From Tubiluchus corallicola (taxonomy: Eukaryota > Priapulida > Priapulimorpha > Priapulimorphida > Tubiluchidae), in the NCBI GenBank assembly GCA_030141605.1, contig JAQGDQ010000021.1:62001-126000 (forward strand): a stretch of DNA of 64,000 nucleotides, written 5' to 3'. The notes below the pieces were generated by a model. The model searched no databases. It was not told the DNA's origin and was given only the letters and a program-made list of their open reading frames with translations. Positions 23,325-37,372 of this stretch are shown piece by piece. The first letter of the stretch is position 1. Each line of letters begins with the position of its first letter. The position numbers and the translations under genes were made by a program.

Positions 23325-26300
23325 ATATATACATACCACAACACATGAAGAAAAAGCGAAGTTCCACGTAGTAATAGAAGTAGTCCGTGAACATGTATGT
23401 GAAGAATACTCAAAAAGAAATTTGTTTAATAAATTTGCCGTAAGCATGGGCCTAACACAAAAACACATCTAAATGTGACTTTTAGCCAATGCAAGAGATG
23501 CTAAAAATTTGACACATAGTTAATTTTGTTTAATCTGTCCGTAAATATAGAATTCAAAACCAAGAATTTCAAAACTTCCGAGTTCACATTCAACACACAT
23601 TTGTGAAATGGGCCCAATTATTTACAATTAGTAATAATCTCAGGCAAAGACGAAGCCCTTCTAAAGCAACTACAAAAGTAGGGAAATTTTCCTTCTTGAA
23701 AACAGAAAATGAATATTTAACATAAACAAATATCAACCTGTAAGTCATTCAGTGTAGTGCAGCAGCCATCTGGATTCTGGACCATGTCTGTTAGCAAAAA
23801 GTGGCGGTTTATTTGACTTGTAAGTGAAGTCTTAATACATTAGATAAAATAGGAGAGGTTGGAGATCCGCGCACAAACAAACTCTGGTAGTTCAAATATC
23901 TCTGACAAGCTATTTGTAGAGTTAAATGGTATTTTTTGGAAGTTTTGGTGAGGATTTAGGCAGCGAACTGTTGCTGTGATTGAGTACTCAGTCTGAATGT
24001 AATGTTCAGTCTGATAGGGATAATAACAAAGGTGAGGATGATGATAACTGACAATCATGATGTTAATGGTGGTGTGGCTAACAACTTAGCAGGTGATTAA
24101 AACTAATGGAACACTAATAACAATAACTTTGATATTAATGAATGTTCTACATAATGCAAAACTCACTGTTGATCTACATTATATACATTTTTCGCATTCT
24201 AATGCTTGCACAATTGGTATAAATTTTATATTAAATGAATATTAAATATATTAAACAGAGTTAAATTGTAAGAGATGGTCATTCTGGTTCTCGTTCCTAC
24301 ACAACTTTTAATATTTGGCTATTTCTCATATTTAAAAATTACTTTGCTCTCAGTTTCTCACTGAAACACATTAAATTGTTAATCATGGCAGCTCCTGTAA
24401 TTTAATGACTTTAATTAACATTAGCTGTGGAGCCGTTTCATTACTAGAACGTAACATTGTGCCATCCTGTCAGTACTTGGAATTAGTTTTATTGCAATAC
24501 TATCAGTATTAGTTTTTTCACCACTTGTTGCAATATTGCCATTGGCCCCACTCTGGATAAGTGCAAGCTCAATGATGTGGCACCTGAAATTTTTCAGAAA
24601 TTTCACAAAAAATAATAGTATTTTGAGAACAGCAGTAAATAAAGTGCTCTTAAATAATACATCAGTGAAAAGTTCACGTCCTTTAGACACCTCTTTTGAA
24701 ACTTACATGAGGCTTAACTGAATCAACTAGAGGAATCATTACAGCAAATTTCTGGAAAATTTCACAGTACACCAGACTGAGTCTTCTATGCATAAAATGT
24801 AACATTATTTCATTAATTAAGCTAGTTCAACTAAATTAGCAGCAATAGCTAGTTCGTCCAACCTAAACAGATCTGTGGTTCAAACTTCTCAGAATCAAAT
24901 CAACACCTTTACCATTTGTGTACTATAATAAATTACATCTGAATTGTTTTAAAAGTTGTTTTAACAATTCAAAAAAATCAAGTCATATTTCTACAACTCG
25001 GGTCTACAGACATAATGTCATATACTGCTCTAACGGTTCTTTAGAACCAGCTCATCTAGCTTATTATTGGGTACACGGCCTTTATAACAACCACTAGGCT
25101 ACTATCACAGCAATGAGGAATGATGACTGACAGATGAGAAAATCAATAAACATCCTGGCTTCCTTAATGATGTAAACACAGCAGTTGAAGACAGACTGAA
25201 GTGGACTAGCCAACAAGTAATGGCCTGGGATTCCTAATGGTCAGTGCCACTGGCCGCTGCTGACTGGTCAATAATTAACTATTCCCCAAAAAGGCTTCCT
25301 GACACAGACACCGGACCACAAATGAAATAGATAACTATAAGTATATTCTATCCTAAGGATACAATGACAAGGACAACAATCAAACTAGGCATAACTCTTA
25401 GACAAAGTTGCAAAGTTGTTAAAAGCCACGTCATGGAAAAGGTGAAAGCATTTATAACCATTTATAACTTATCAGCATGTAGACATAGTTAAACACGATA
25501 TGATTGAAGACAAATACTTCACAATACAGTGGACCGCAACTATTTTCATTCGTTCACTTTTGACAGATGCTGAAGCTTAACAAAAGTTATGCCATAGTGC
25601 TTTAACTTACCTCTGGGTAGACATATAGACCTTGGTTACGTGGTAAATACATTCTCAACTGTATGTAAGAAGAAACAAATCAGAAAACTAGAATTATTAT
25701 TTACACCAGAATTCTAACCCAGACCTTTTATATTATGTTATGTTATGCTAAAAAAACTTTAAAAAGCTACTGGCCTACTTCAAAGTTCAAATGGCAAAGA
25801 TACGAAAGAATTACAGATTTCAAACGATGCAATAGATGCCATCATTAATATTATGTTAATAAGACTATTTTACCAGAGGACGACCAAGACACTTGGGCTC
25901 GTAATTTCTTAATTTCCGCAGTAGTCTTAAATTCCACAGCCATATTTGAATATTTAAAGCAAAGAAAGGCAATCAACTACTCAGACCAATACAAAAAACA
26001 ATCACTTCAAGATCATCTCGTGTCATTCTAGGTGCCCCTTTATTGTCAAAATCACACTTTATGTACACAAACACATAAGCCAATTATGGGATGTAAGACA
26101 TCAACATCGTTTAAGAAAGAGCAGTTAAAGGAAAACCGGACAATTGTTTAAACTCGATTGTTTTGAACACAGCTATTGCTCAAGTCAGAAATTAACCACA
26201 GTTTGTGCAATGACAACCATTTTCCCTTGCGTTACACTCAAGCAAGTTAGCATAAGTGTTACTGCTTGAACGAAAATGGGCTCTACATCATATGACATCA

Positions 26301-27454
26301 AAAACTAACACTGCAGTTCATGATCGTGCTTATCACGATACCACCTTCTATTTGTCAGCCACACGCATATGACAATAAGGCACCTTTGCCAATCTTAGTA
26401 GATTCACTGAGCCGCGCATAGCTTTGAAAGTTTAACAAATGTGAGTATCTGAGGTAATTATTATTTAATCTAAGCTTTGATTTAAAAAAAGCCATTGTAG
26501 TTTTCAATATCTTAGAGCATTCTTTATTCTGAACAAATGTTTAAACAATCATCCAGTTTTCCTTTAACAAGCAGTTGCAGAGCAGCTAAACTGAAAAACT
26601 ACAATGTCTTGAACTCCATTGACTTTCTTCTTGTAAATGATGCAGTAAACTTATTCAAATGTTGAAGATCTAATGCGGATACTCTGACATCAACCATGGA
26701 AAGCTTTCTTCACTTTAAACCACAGTCCCACCAAAGGCCACACTCTTATTAAACTTTACAAGAACAGCTTTTCAAACACAGAAGTAGATCTACCTGGAAT
26801 TCCCTACAGGAAGAAGCAGTAAGACTAGAACTGATCAAAGGTTCAAAAACACATTAGGTAAGTTTTTATGTAACAGAGGTCTCCTATATTAATATCTTTG
26901 CAGAATAATTAAAGGCAGAGCACATTTCTGTAAATATATATTCATGAAGAGACTTTATGTCTAATGGGTTGATAAATAAATTAGTAAATTCTCATTGTCA
27001 CAGTAGACACTTGTGGTATGCACGACAAGTAGGAATACCAGTTTACCTGCACAGAATTCAATGCACCCAGGCAGGTCACAAAAACATTAAAAAAATGCCT
27101 ACCATTTTTAACAATTTGACAGTGGCTCTCCAAACTATACATTACTATTTAGCAACCTATCACTAATTTTATTATTAGTGATTATTATTTATGATTATTA
27201 GTATCAATAATCTACCTCAAATGCAACGATTTTGCTACTTAACAGGGCTTGTATTACAAGCTTTGCAAACATCTTCGGAAAATATTGTTGTTACGTTGTT
27301 TTGACTTCAACCTCCCTTGAATTGAAAATAAAATGCACGCAACCGACTATGAAAGAAACGCATAATAAAGTCTCACAGGCAATAATCACAGGACGGTGTT
27401 GAAATCTGAACTTAAGTATTTTCAGAAAACATGCAATAAACAGTGCAAGCCTAC

Positions 27455-27500
27455 CATTTTCTGCCGGATCCCCTTTCTTCGACGTTGCAGTATTTCCCAT
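27455..27500 (-). CDS. PRKACA/PRKACB-like: PKA catalytic subunit, canonical myristoylated first exon
   Basis: The ATG at 27500 begins MGNTATSKKGDPAEN and the exon leaves one nucleotide before the donor GAAAATG|GTAGGC. Joined to exon 2 it gives AEN-V-KEFLERA, the exact arrangement of the vertebrate canonical first exon (15 residues, phase 1). Gly2 followed by a small residue at position 6 and KK at 8-9 is the N-myristoylation signature of PKA-C. An upstream GTG codon could extend the frame by one codon, but the ATG is the conserved start. The intron to exon 2 is about 22 kb. No TATA box is seen nearby, unlike the alternative exons. Confidence 0.95.
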
Positions 27501-28655
27501 CACGAAAACGTAGACATTCGCGGCAAAGGCAGTAACGCGACAGATTAAGAGACTTTTACCGGGAATAATCCATAAATGCTATCAATTATTTAATTTTTAC
27601 AATAAAATAAATAGAAATGCCAAATTCTCAACAAGCAACACCCAACAACGCCGAACGACACAGTAGAGCAATCCGCACAAAAATAATGTAAAGATTTTGT
27701 GTAGTTTATTTTCAAATATTCGGTATTTCCGTCTACTCGTACTATTTAACGTAAATGACAAACTAACATCTTTCGATTTTATCGCAAAATCTACTTAAGG
27801 TAGTTCATGCAACAAAAATAAAACATACGCGGATAGGTTTTCGTCATCGCAATTACAGCCAAACCAATTTGTTGCCTCTTGCAGAATTTCTAATATCGTG
27901 GCGACATCTTTTGACGATTACCAAGACTTTCATTCTAACGCGAAAGCGACAAAAAGAACCTTGATGGATTGTTACAAGTCAGATACTGGCATGATCATTA
28001 TGTTTCAATTGCAAAAATTTCAGTATATTTATAGCCTACAGCCATAAAACAATAGGTTTAAGTCTAATTCTAATTAATTTTATGAATCTATATATGTCTG
28101 TGTATAATTTCAGCCCAGTTCCCTGTTGCAACAAGCTTGTCTTTATTGACACACATGATTGTAATGCAAAGGTTACCGAGAAGTCACTGTAATCTAGTTT
28201 AGCCATAAACCCTTAGAGCAATGGTAACGAAAATAGATAAAGGTAGTTTCAGCCTGCCCCAGACACACCCAGCCCTGGTCTCCCCATTATATAATTTATA
28301 TATAATTTCTGACGTAGAGCCATTTAAATGAGATAAATTATAATGGTAGGCCTACGCCTATTTAATTTGTGAATTTTGAAATTCAAGATAGTAATCACTA
28401 TTTTACAAAATTTATTGTTTTCTTACAAATTTCAAGCTTTTATCCCAAAGTGTACGATTTTTAGGTTTTCTCACTATAAATGTGATTAGCTCATGAAAAA
28501 ACTACAAATGTTCATGCAATATATGCAATATTTGTTAGCATGATATGTAACAAAATTCATAGTCATAAGCTGAACAAATTATTGTAACTGTATTGTCAAG
28601 ATTTGACTGGAAAGCGATTAACATTGTAGAGAGATTTTGTTGGCGAACTATACAC

Positions 28656-28930
28656 TAGTGGCGAATCGTAGTAGTGGCGAGTCGTGAGAGGAAGCGAAGT
28701 GACCAGTGGCGAACTGAAATACTTTTGTTAAGTGATAAGGTATTAACATAGTAAATAAATTTAGTTGGCGAATCGTAGTAATGGCGAAACGTAGTAGTGG
28801 CGACATGCAACAGAGGCAATCATAGTAGTGGCGAATCGTAGCAATGGCGAATTCTAGTAGTGGCGAATCCTAGTAGTGGCGAATCGTAGTAGTGACGAAT
28901 CGTAATAGTGGCGAATCGTAATAGTGGCGT
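28656..28930. repeat. 16-bp minisatellite
   Basis: Repeats of GTGGCGAATCGTAGTA and close variants (GTGGCGAATCCTAGTA, ATGGCGAATTCTAGTA, GTGACGAATCGTAATA) run in two blocks separated by an unrelated stretch near 28,720-28,765. The right block is the most regular, and its spacing is 16 bp. Reading frames are interrupted by stops, so it is not a repeat protein. It lies about 1.2 kb upstream of the canonical PKA-C start. Confidence 0.9.
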
Positions 28931-30538
28931 ACTGGGCCCCGGTGGATACCCAATTTTATACGAAAAATCCCCCAAAATAGCAAATGAAATAAAAATTATT
29001 GCAGTGTTTACACTCTACACATGACACGTGGGCAACAGGGTAATTAAATATAACTTTAATAACAACAGATATATATATGCATATGCCTTAAACATATATT
29101 ACCAAAAAATTCAAATTTGCTCCTATGGTGCTGAAACTTGGCGAGAGTGTTGCCAGATACTTGAGTGAGAATTTTTTATGACTTTATTCTTAGTTGATTT
29201 AATAAGCTACTGGAGTAAACGCTAGTCATACTGTAACTGCAACATTCACATCGCTAATTTCGCTTAAAGTTAGTTTTCAACTGTATAAACCAAATATTGA
29301 CCGTCGTAAAAATGCAGTAATTTACACCCGTTACATTCACTGTATTACTGATGTTTGCTATGACCTTCACGCTGTCACCAATAGAGTCATGCAGACTCAA
29401 CCCGTACAGGACTACATGTCACCCATTATATTTTGATAGCAGACAAATTAATAGACGTAACGGTAAATATTTTATTTATGTTATATAGTTCTACTTCTAC
29501 GCTGATAAATCGAGGCGCCTGGTATTATATTCCTGTCCAATTATATTCTGTCACAAGATATCCGTGCGTTATATTTTTCTAGCTAACTTGAAGTGGCTGC
29601 AAAACTGGGGTGCAAACAAAAAGTCTGAAAACGCACACCAACGGGATATGCTGAATTTACTAAAATGTGATTGAAATAAACGAATTCCCACGCTGGGGTA
29701 ATAATGTACTAATTATTAGTATTCATTATATTTAGCATTTTAACACAATTAAAACCACAAGCAGAACATGAAAGTTGCATCGCTTCGCCAAACCTAAAAC
29801 AATTGCGTTCACTTTCATTATGTTTTTATTTAAACTGCTTAGGACTTTGAATGGCAAACCTGCCATCCATTGATCAAAATAGTAAATTATAATATGGCAC
29901 GAACAAAAACCTGTTCGAAGTGCTTTTCACATAAAGCGACTAATACAGAAGCTTCGAAGTAAATTATCACCGCAGAATTATCAGGAGTGTTGTTAGCGTT
30001 AAAGTCGGTTTAATGAGTGTTCTACATTCCTAGCCTTCACAAAACAACTCTTTTCACATAAAAGTCTGTCGTGTACCACAGATGCTTCCACTCAGTCCTC
30101 TCTGTCCTAAAATCATTCAAGTACAGGGAATTCCAAAAGAAATACTAGTTACGCACCAACAAATTAATGCTATAAATTAAATATACTAATTTTATATCAT
30201 AATTATTCAGTAATGTGGTCATATCAGTTACATCGTGGTAGGAAATGGGAATGTAATTAATATTTGCACGTCATTATACTGTCACAATGTAGAAATCGGT
30301 TTATTTTGTCATATTCACAATTAGTCCTGGTCTACTGCAATGTTTTCTTTTGAACACCCTGCATAGATATCGAGAGTGGCGGACATTCACCATTATGCCT
30401 GCGTTGGTCTAATAATGCATAACTATAGTGACAGTTCTCAAAGACTGTTTTTTCTAGCCTCATCAAAAAATTATTCGTTTTATTAACGTGGGGGCTGACC
30501 CGTCAATTCCGAGAATTGATTCGAAACTGTATTCAAAC

Positions 30539-30775
30539 ATGTTTACAATATCTCGATTTTCGTTAAAACAACGAAGAACGAAATATAACGAAGAAACATT
30601 CACTTCAGAAACTAGAATTGCCCAAGACCGTTCAAAACTGATTCACACTGGTTTGCTTCCCAGCGCTTACACTCAAAACAGGCTTGTACAAATTTACCAG
30701 CAAACTAAGCAACAAGAAAACACACAAAAGACTTACAATAGAAATGTTTCTTTGGATCTAAAGCGGAAAAATTGA
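30539..30775 (+). CDS. Unassigned 78-residue open frame
   Basis: From an ATG the frame encodes MFTISRFSLKQRRTKYNEE... and ends DLKRKN followed by a stop. Composition is basic and polar, with a Gln-rich section (QQTKQQENTQ). No domain, signal peptide or membrane segment is evident and no family is recognised. No splice signals clearly define it. It may be a small orphan gene or chance. Confidence 0.2.
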   Translation: MFTISRFSLKQRRTKYNEETFTSETRIAQDRSKLIHTGLLPSAYTQNRLVQIYQQTKQQENTQKTYNRNVSLDLKRKN

Positions 30776-31541
30776 GAATATCCATGCGTGCGATATCATC
30801 ACAAGCGTTTAATCCTACACCATTACAAAAACGACCTCATAGTTTAAAGCTTTAGAGGAAAAACACATACACATAGCCTCAGGTTTTATTGCCATCATGA
30901 AACAGGTTTAATGTAAACTACCAAGCTTGCTGGTATTCAACTTTGCTTTGCATGACTGGTCTTTATAATGTTATACAATTTTTCATTATTTGTAGGTACA
31001 AGCGAAGTGGGCTGTCCTAAAAAGAGGTGATATTATGGCTTTTTTCACCGGGGCTTTCACTCGGATGACGTTGCTAGAGCGCGTTCAAGCTAGGAAGGCC
31101 TCTTAAAAAGTACTACTATTATACCTGTTTTAGCTGACGATAGTTTGGTGATTTATTATTTATTTACAGATAGCCTAGTTATTTGTATGATTCGAAATTA
31201 ATCCGACGCGATGACAACAATAATGACGCGCATTTTTGTGCAAACATTTAGCTATGCTACTCCTGCAAGCTGTTTATGATTAGGTAAAAGCGCAAAATTA
31301 AATAAGTACTACCTCCCTTTGCCCAATTACCCGATAAATAGGTTTGTACCCATATTATCGATCACGAATATTAATTTATTCATTCTTTATTTATTCTTCG
31401 TCTCATCCTAGGTCAATTTATGATTAATTCACCATAGCCAGCTCATCATGAAACAAGCTGTAGATGGATGCTATGGCCGGTCCGAGTGGATGTGCCACTA
31501 AAACTGACATACGTGTTTAATTGTAGTGGTTCTTAACTTAC

Positions 31542-31824
31542 ACAGTTTGTTCCATTTGCGGACATTTGGATTGAGCTCCTGCCGACGGACCAGATCTGAC
31601 AAAGTGCGCATGCTCGTCGGCTCCAAATCAGGAGTCAGGAGGTTCGAGCAAGCTTGTGCAAGTTGGTTAGCGCTTGCTGTCCTCTGTTGCCCGTGCTCGG
31701 CACTCGCTATTCTCTTCTGTCCTTGCTGTCCACTGCCCGATTGATTTACCGTCTGATCATCTGATGACTTGCCATTCCGATCATCGGGTTTCGGCTTTGT
31801 CTTTTTGTCTTTTGTACCAAAAAG
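31542..31824 (-). CDS. Candidate distal 5' exon of PKA-C, or exon of an unknown gene
   Basis: A stop-free 94-codon frame lies between a good acceptor (TTGATTTCTGTTTAG) and a good donor (CTGT|GTAAGT). It reads LFGTKDKKTKPKPDDRNGKS, continues Gln/Ser/Ala-rich (SAEHGQQRTASANQLAQACS) and ends MRTLSDLVRRQELNPNVRKW-NKL. Exit is phase 1, so it could splice to PKA-C exon 2, giving a phenylalanine at the junction. The only in-frame ATG is at 31611, which would give a 23-residue first-exon peptide; used as an internal exon it would enter in phase 0. I know no homologue, and it could belong to another minus-strand gene. Confidence 0.4.
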
Positions 31825-33276
31825 CTAAACAGAAATCAAGGCGAAGTTAGTTAGATCAGCGATTCAATACGATAATTAAAGCTACACCATAGCTGATGGT
31901 AGCTTTTGGGAAAGCTTAGTAACTCTAAAAAACATTTTCCTGTTGTGCAAGTATAGCGAGCGTGTCGCTATCTATTATTGCTAAAAATAAAAGGTGCAAT
32001 AGGTTATACTTAGCACAGACTGTTATCTTACAAAACAGTAGAAGTTATGATAATATAGTGCCATATTCCTATAAGTTTCTGAACTTCGTTCATGGGGTTG
32101 CTTCTTTTGGACTTCGTCCAATTCACGACTGGTGTTCATGCTGTTTAGTTTGTTTCTAGGTAATAGGTAGGCTTATTTCATTAAAAAATCTAGTAGAACT
32201 ACCTTTTTCAGCAATTTTACAGGTACTGATATTACGTGAAATGCACACTAACGCTTTAAGACCAAACACTCAGTTTGAATATTAAATACAATTAGATGTA
32301 CGTTTTTTTTCATTATTGCTCTTTTTCATTAACTCTAGCGATTATAATGTCAAAGATCACCTTTCGGGTATTATATTGACAGATCTGTTTATAGCTGGCA
32401 CCACGATATTATTTCTTGTAAAAACGCTCTAATTTCTTGATAATCCATTCTATTCTAAAATCAGTAATGCTTGGTAATTGGCGAGAACCGAATATTAGTT
32501 AAACTTAGTTTTTTTACTACAAAAATACGAGTTTTAGATACCAAAAGTGTATGCACACCTTGAATTTGAATATTCCCGGGTGGAAATTTTATCAAGATCT
32601 CGACGGCAATGCCCCCTATCCGCTTAAATGAACGGAAGCAGACCGTGCAGTTTTTGATCGTGGACTCATCCCAAATCACTACACGTCTAGATTTTGTTCT
32701 GTTCTTGTTCTTGTTGTTGGGGATGATTTTTGAAAAAAGCCTAAGGCTCCGTGAATTCGCAATGAATTTGAAACTCTTCTCAAGAACATTCTAGAACAAA
32801 TTCCTCATTGATCGACAGAGCCTGATTTTTGATCTGCCATCTTGAATACTAGAAGGCAGCAATAATACTATTGTAGAGAAAAAGGGCTCCACGAATTCGC
32901 AAAGCGTTGCACTAAAGCCCGTGGAATATGCTAGAATGGATTCTGCGTCGATTAACGGAGTCTTATCTTTGATATGCGATCCTAAATTCAAGATGCTGAC
33001 ATTGACGTCATTTCTAATCCAAGATCTTGAATTCAGTGAATCCCTCGACCAATAGTCTGAGTTGAACTTGTTATAACCCAACTTGAACAAAGCTCAGAGA
33101 GCAGATGGTCATGAAAGCTGTCAGATTTTACTTAACTTAAACCTCTCAACCACTTTCCGGTTTCAGGAAGAAACTTTAGTATGTATACTTTTCGCAGGTA
33201 CAGTTCCACAAACCGATGGAAAGCATAGCTAGTTAAGTATAACCACAATAACAGTGACAACTGCTATTATTAGCAG

Positions 33277-33483
33277 GTGACGATGGTGACAACGTTGAGG
33301 ACGACAACAAAGAAAGTGATGATAAGTATGGTGGGGATGATGAAGACGATGATGATGATGATGATGATGACGATAGTAGTAAAAATAATAACGACAGCGA
33401 CAATGATGATATTGGTGTTGATGACGACAGAGAAAATTACAACAGCGATGACGATGATAATGGTGATTATGGTTTCTGGCTTA
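33277..33483 (+). repeat. Degenerate GAT/GAC trinucleotide tract with open acidic frame
   Basis: An imperfect GAY-rich region includes a run of seven GAT codons (33,340-33,372 region). One frame is open and would encode an Asp/Asn-rich acidic stretch ending in a stop near 33,532, preceded by an acceptor-like TTATTAGCAG. No ATG or second exon is apparent. I treat it as a decayed microsatellite. Confidence 0.6.
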
Positions 33484-33970
33484 TAAAGTTCCTAATTACG
33501 AGCGACACAAAGACTTTGACAGTCTGCGTTTGAACGTTTCATAAATCAAAAGCTACAGACTTGTAACGTTTCTTCGAAGAATAAATGGGTTTGCGTTATA
33601 GCCGAAGATCTCGAATGATGAAATTATACATCCATCAGCGCCTAGTGATCTAAATACATGAAAGTAGTTAAACAAGATAAACAAGAAAGCTACCTTTATT
33701 GTCATTCCCTAGTGAAAAATATGGAATGGCAGTAGGAAATTGTGCGAGGAGTTTATAAATACTAATACTGTATAGTCTTATTTTAATGAGATTATTAATG
33801 ATAGACGTTTGTAGCCTTTCATCTTTATCTCCGAGATGAGGTGATGAAGCTTGTAGGTTAATTCCTTATTTCAAACTGCAGATTTTTTACCAACTCAAAT
33901 TATGACTTGGCAGCAATAAGTGTTAATTTTAAAATCTAAGCTGTTTGGAATTTATGTAATATAATTACCT

Positions 33971-34140
33971 TATAAAAAGAAAACCTGATTATCTTTACAG
34001 CTACTATTTAAAATTGTTACCATATACGATAGGTTTGATATCATTTGAATCTTTATATAAAAAGAAAATCTGTACTTCTTTACAGTTACTATTTAAAATT
34101 GTTACCATATATGATAGGTTTCCGTATCGTTTGAATCTCT
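33971..34140. repeat. 85-bp tandem duplication
   Basis: Two adjacent copies (33,971-34,055 and 34,056-34,140) begin TATAAAAAGAAAA and share ACTATTTAAAATTGTTACCA. They differ at a modest number of positions. No coding role is seen. Confidence 0.9.
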
Positions 34141-37100
34141 ACAGATGCAGCATGGCATTGACTGCTGGATTAATATGCTAATTAATTTTCCCCGTTTATA
34201 TTACAAAATCGTGCATTTATTAAAAAAAGTCACTCTCAGCATGTGCTTGTGGCAGGTTGCATAAATTAACATGCATGATTAGACATTCATTATGGCCAAT
34301 GTCGAGTAGCAGCGAAAGAGATTATGAAATCGAAATTTTTGCCGATGAATGCCAATTATTTTCGTATGATTATACCGAGGACGAAGTTATGAAGGGCAAA
34401 CAATGCAATCTAGCTCATTCTCGCCGTAGTTAAGACTAAATATGATGTTTCGTTCAAAAGCGTCCGATCATTTCAAGTTCAAAAAATCAAATTAGAAACA
34501 GACCAGATCGCAGAATTAGACCGTTTAGCATCGTCACATTTTCTGGGTCACTTTTTTAAGAATGCTTTGTCTATTTTTGAGTGCTCATTGTCGCGGTTTT
34601 ATATTGAGCTCTACTACGGGTATTTAAGAGCCTTGGGACTGAAAGAACTGGACATTAAAAAGCGAATATATCTTTATATTTATAGTGCTGGCTTCTCTGA
34701 ACCGCTTCTCGTTCTACTGTAAGTTGCTGCCTATTTTTCGGACATTTAAATTAAAATTGTCTTATCAGCTAATTTCAGTTGGGGTTAATTTTTCCTTGCT
34801 CCGTGAAATAATAACTATTAATGACAAAAGCAGCGCTTGTGGTACGAATTTATATAATAAACAGAAGAGATGGGCAAAAAAACGTAAAATTAGTGCAGAA
34901 TCCGTCATTTCTGACAAGTTAACATTTCTGCCAGCAGCTGTAAATAGTTTGCAGTATTCTTTCTGTATCTATCTACACAAGAAGTCAAGAACTTTATAAT
35001 TGGGTCGTCAACGAAGAGGGTCAGAGTCACGAAACTAGCACGGTAGACAACTGAGATAGTGAGAAGGGGCTTGAAAGTGGCAGACGACGACGTGCCTCAA
35101 ATAATCAAGGACACTAGACGTCGGTCAATTTTTCAATTGCCGTTCAAGTCCTCCTAGGCTTTGAATTAAATTCAATTTTTTTTCTTGAATATTTAGTTAT
35201 TGTGAAGTAGATGTACACATAGAATTTATTAAAAGCTGGGATTTTTTAAGGGCCCGAGTTAGCAGCCAAAATTCATAACAGTGATTAATTCTAAACTAAC
35301 CATTGTCACGACACTTGCTGGGTAGACACCATGAGTAGGGTCTCAGACGTAGAAAAAAATAAATAAAAATAAAAAACTGGGAATATTTTTCGAAAATGTG
35401 AAAATTAAGGCAAACAGCTTTGTTACTCGAGTCGTCACAAAGCGACAACATTAAATAACTCCAAAACTGTAACACGCAGAATCACGAAATTTAAAATTGG
35501 TCACGAGCATCTTGCACACTGATTAGTGGCGCTTAAGTGTAATAATCTATAAGTATTGAGACGAGTTAAACGCACTTCACCAGGTATAGCCAGGTGTAAA
35601 CACGGATACGACGTCACGCTCGCGGATTTAGATCTGAATTCATTCAGTTTTGTTAAAGATAGAGACGTCTTGATTTTAATAGCATCTAACCTAATTAAAT
35701 AAGCGACTCATTCCCTTCTTTTAGTCAATCGTAGAATGTGTAATACACACAATTTCAAAAGAAGAGTTCTGTATATTAATCAGGTAGCATTTCAAATCAA
35801 AAGGGTTTCAGTCTCAGTCTTGTCATCCTGTCTAAAACAGGATAAGCAAAAACTTGGTAGAATTCGGTGGAAAAATTGGCCTCATATCATCCACAGAAGT
35901 TAGCTGCGAAAAACTATAATTATATATCACTTCAAAACAAAAAGAGACGTATGTAATTATTGTTACTATATGTCACAAATCTGCTGACTCATCTGATGAT
36001 ATTGAGCTGATTAAGGAATATATATATAGATAATATAAATATTTTAATTTTGCTTTTATAGAGTTACTACAAACTTGCTGTGTGCAATTCTGTAATAAAG
36101 ATCATAAAATATTTCTACTGCTTCGTACGTCTTTGCACTTTTACGAAACTAATCCACCGATCACGTTGATTGTGTATGTTACCACATGATCAGCGTTCAA
36201 GTTGTTATGCTATGAAATATTTAAAAATTCAAGGGGAGGTGGGTTTTAACAGCAGGAGCTGATATCAAAAACTGTAGAATGTATGTCAGGAGGTGTGTAA
36301 AACGTAGATAGCTGTGCAAAACATTTGAAACCTCGTATGATAGTGTACATAGAATAAATACAGATCAACACTCTCCAGTAAGTCTGGGACCCAGCACTTA
36401 GCGGTAGGATTGGCATAAAGTTCAATATAAAAGTTGTAATTATAATTAAAAGAATTATAATTCTTCAAGTTAAGATGCTCAACAGGTAGAGCTGTTTCAG
36501 CTATGTTTGAATGCGTGTAAATCGTCCCTCAACCAGCAGATGAAATCTCTCCTGCTCAATAAGCACATACAATAACCACTAGACACTCAACCATTCCAAA
36601 TGCATCAGTGCCTAATTACGGTACCATAACACTATGAACACACGACTGGAATGGAACACATAATTTCCTTACATGTATAGATAAAATTTTGATCGCGCTT
36701 TCTCTAATTATGCAGTTGGTAGCACATCAGTTACAATGTACCGCATGTAACGTAAACGTACACGCATGTGTATGTGCGTGCGTGATACATATGTGATTGC
36801 TTATACTACAGCGTTTTACGTAACAGCTGGCACCCTGTTAAAAATTTAGAAAGAAGACACGTAAATAACATACCCAAAATGCTTTTCAGTTAATTCAGCT
36901 AAAATATCGGATCACAACAGAATAGAACGCAATTACAGCATTAAAACCGCATTGTTTACGTTTGAACCTATGTGCACCGTTTGATGAAATGAATTATTTA
37001 GCAAAATGGGAAAATTCTCTGCGTAGTCAAAGGCTTCCTTTGCAGTGAGAGATTCTGCGAATGTCGTTCCTGCGTTGCCATGAAAAATATTGTAAACACA

Positions 37101-37294
37101 TTTGCGGAATCGCGATTCTAATTTACTGAGCCAAGTAGGAAAGGGTAGGAAGCTAAAGTACCTCTTTTATGTACTCTATTTCCTCATTCTGCCTGTCTAA
37201 CCATTTCCACTTTTCCCTTTTCCACTCTCGCTTCCTTCGCTTTTTTCCCATCTCTGCCGTTGCTCCTCTTTCGCTTCTTCTCCTTGTCTCTGTC

Positions 37295-37372
<78 letters not shown>

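Noticed and set aside
33277-33486. Met/Thr-rich open frame
   Set aside because: It is an off-frame reading of a degenerate GAY trinucleotide tract.
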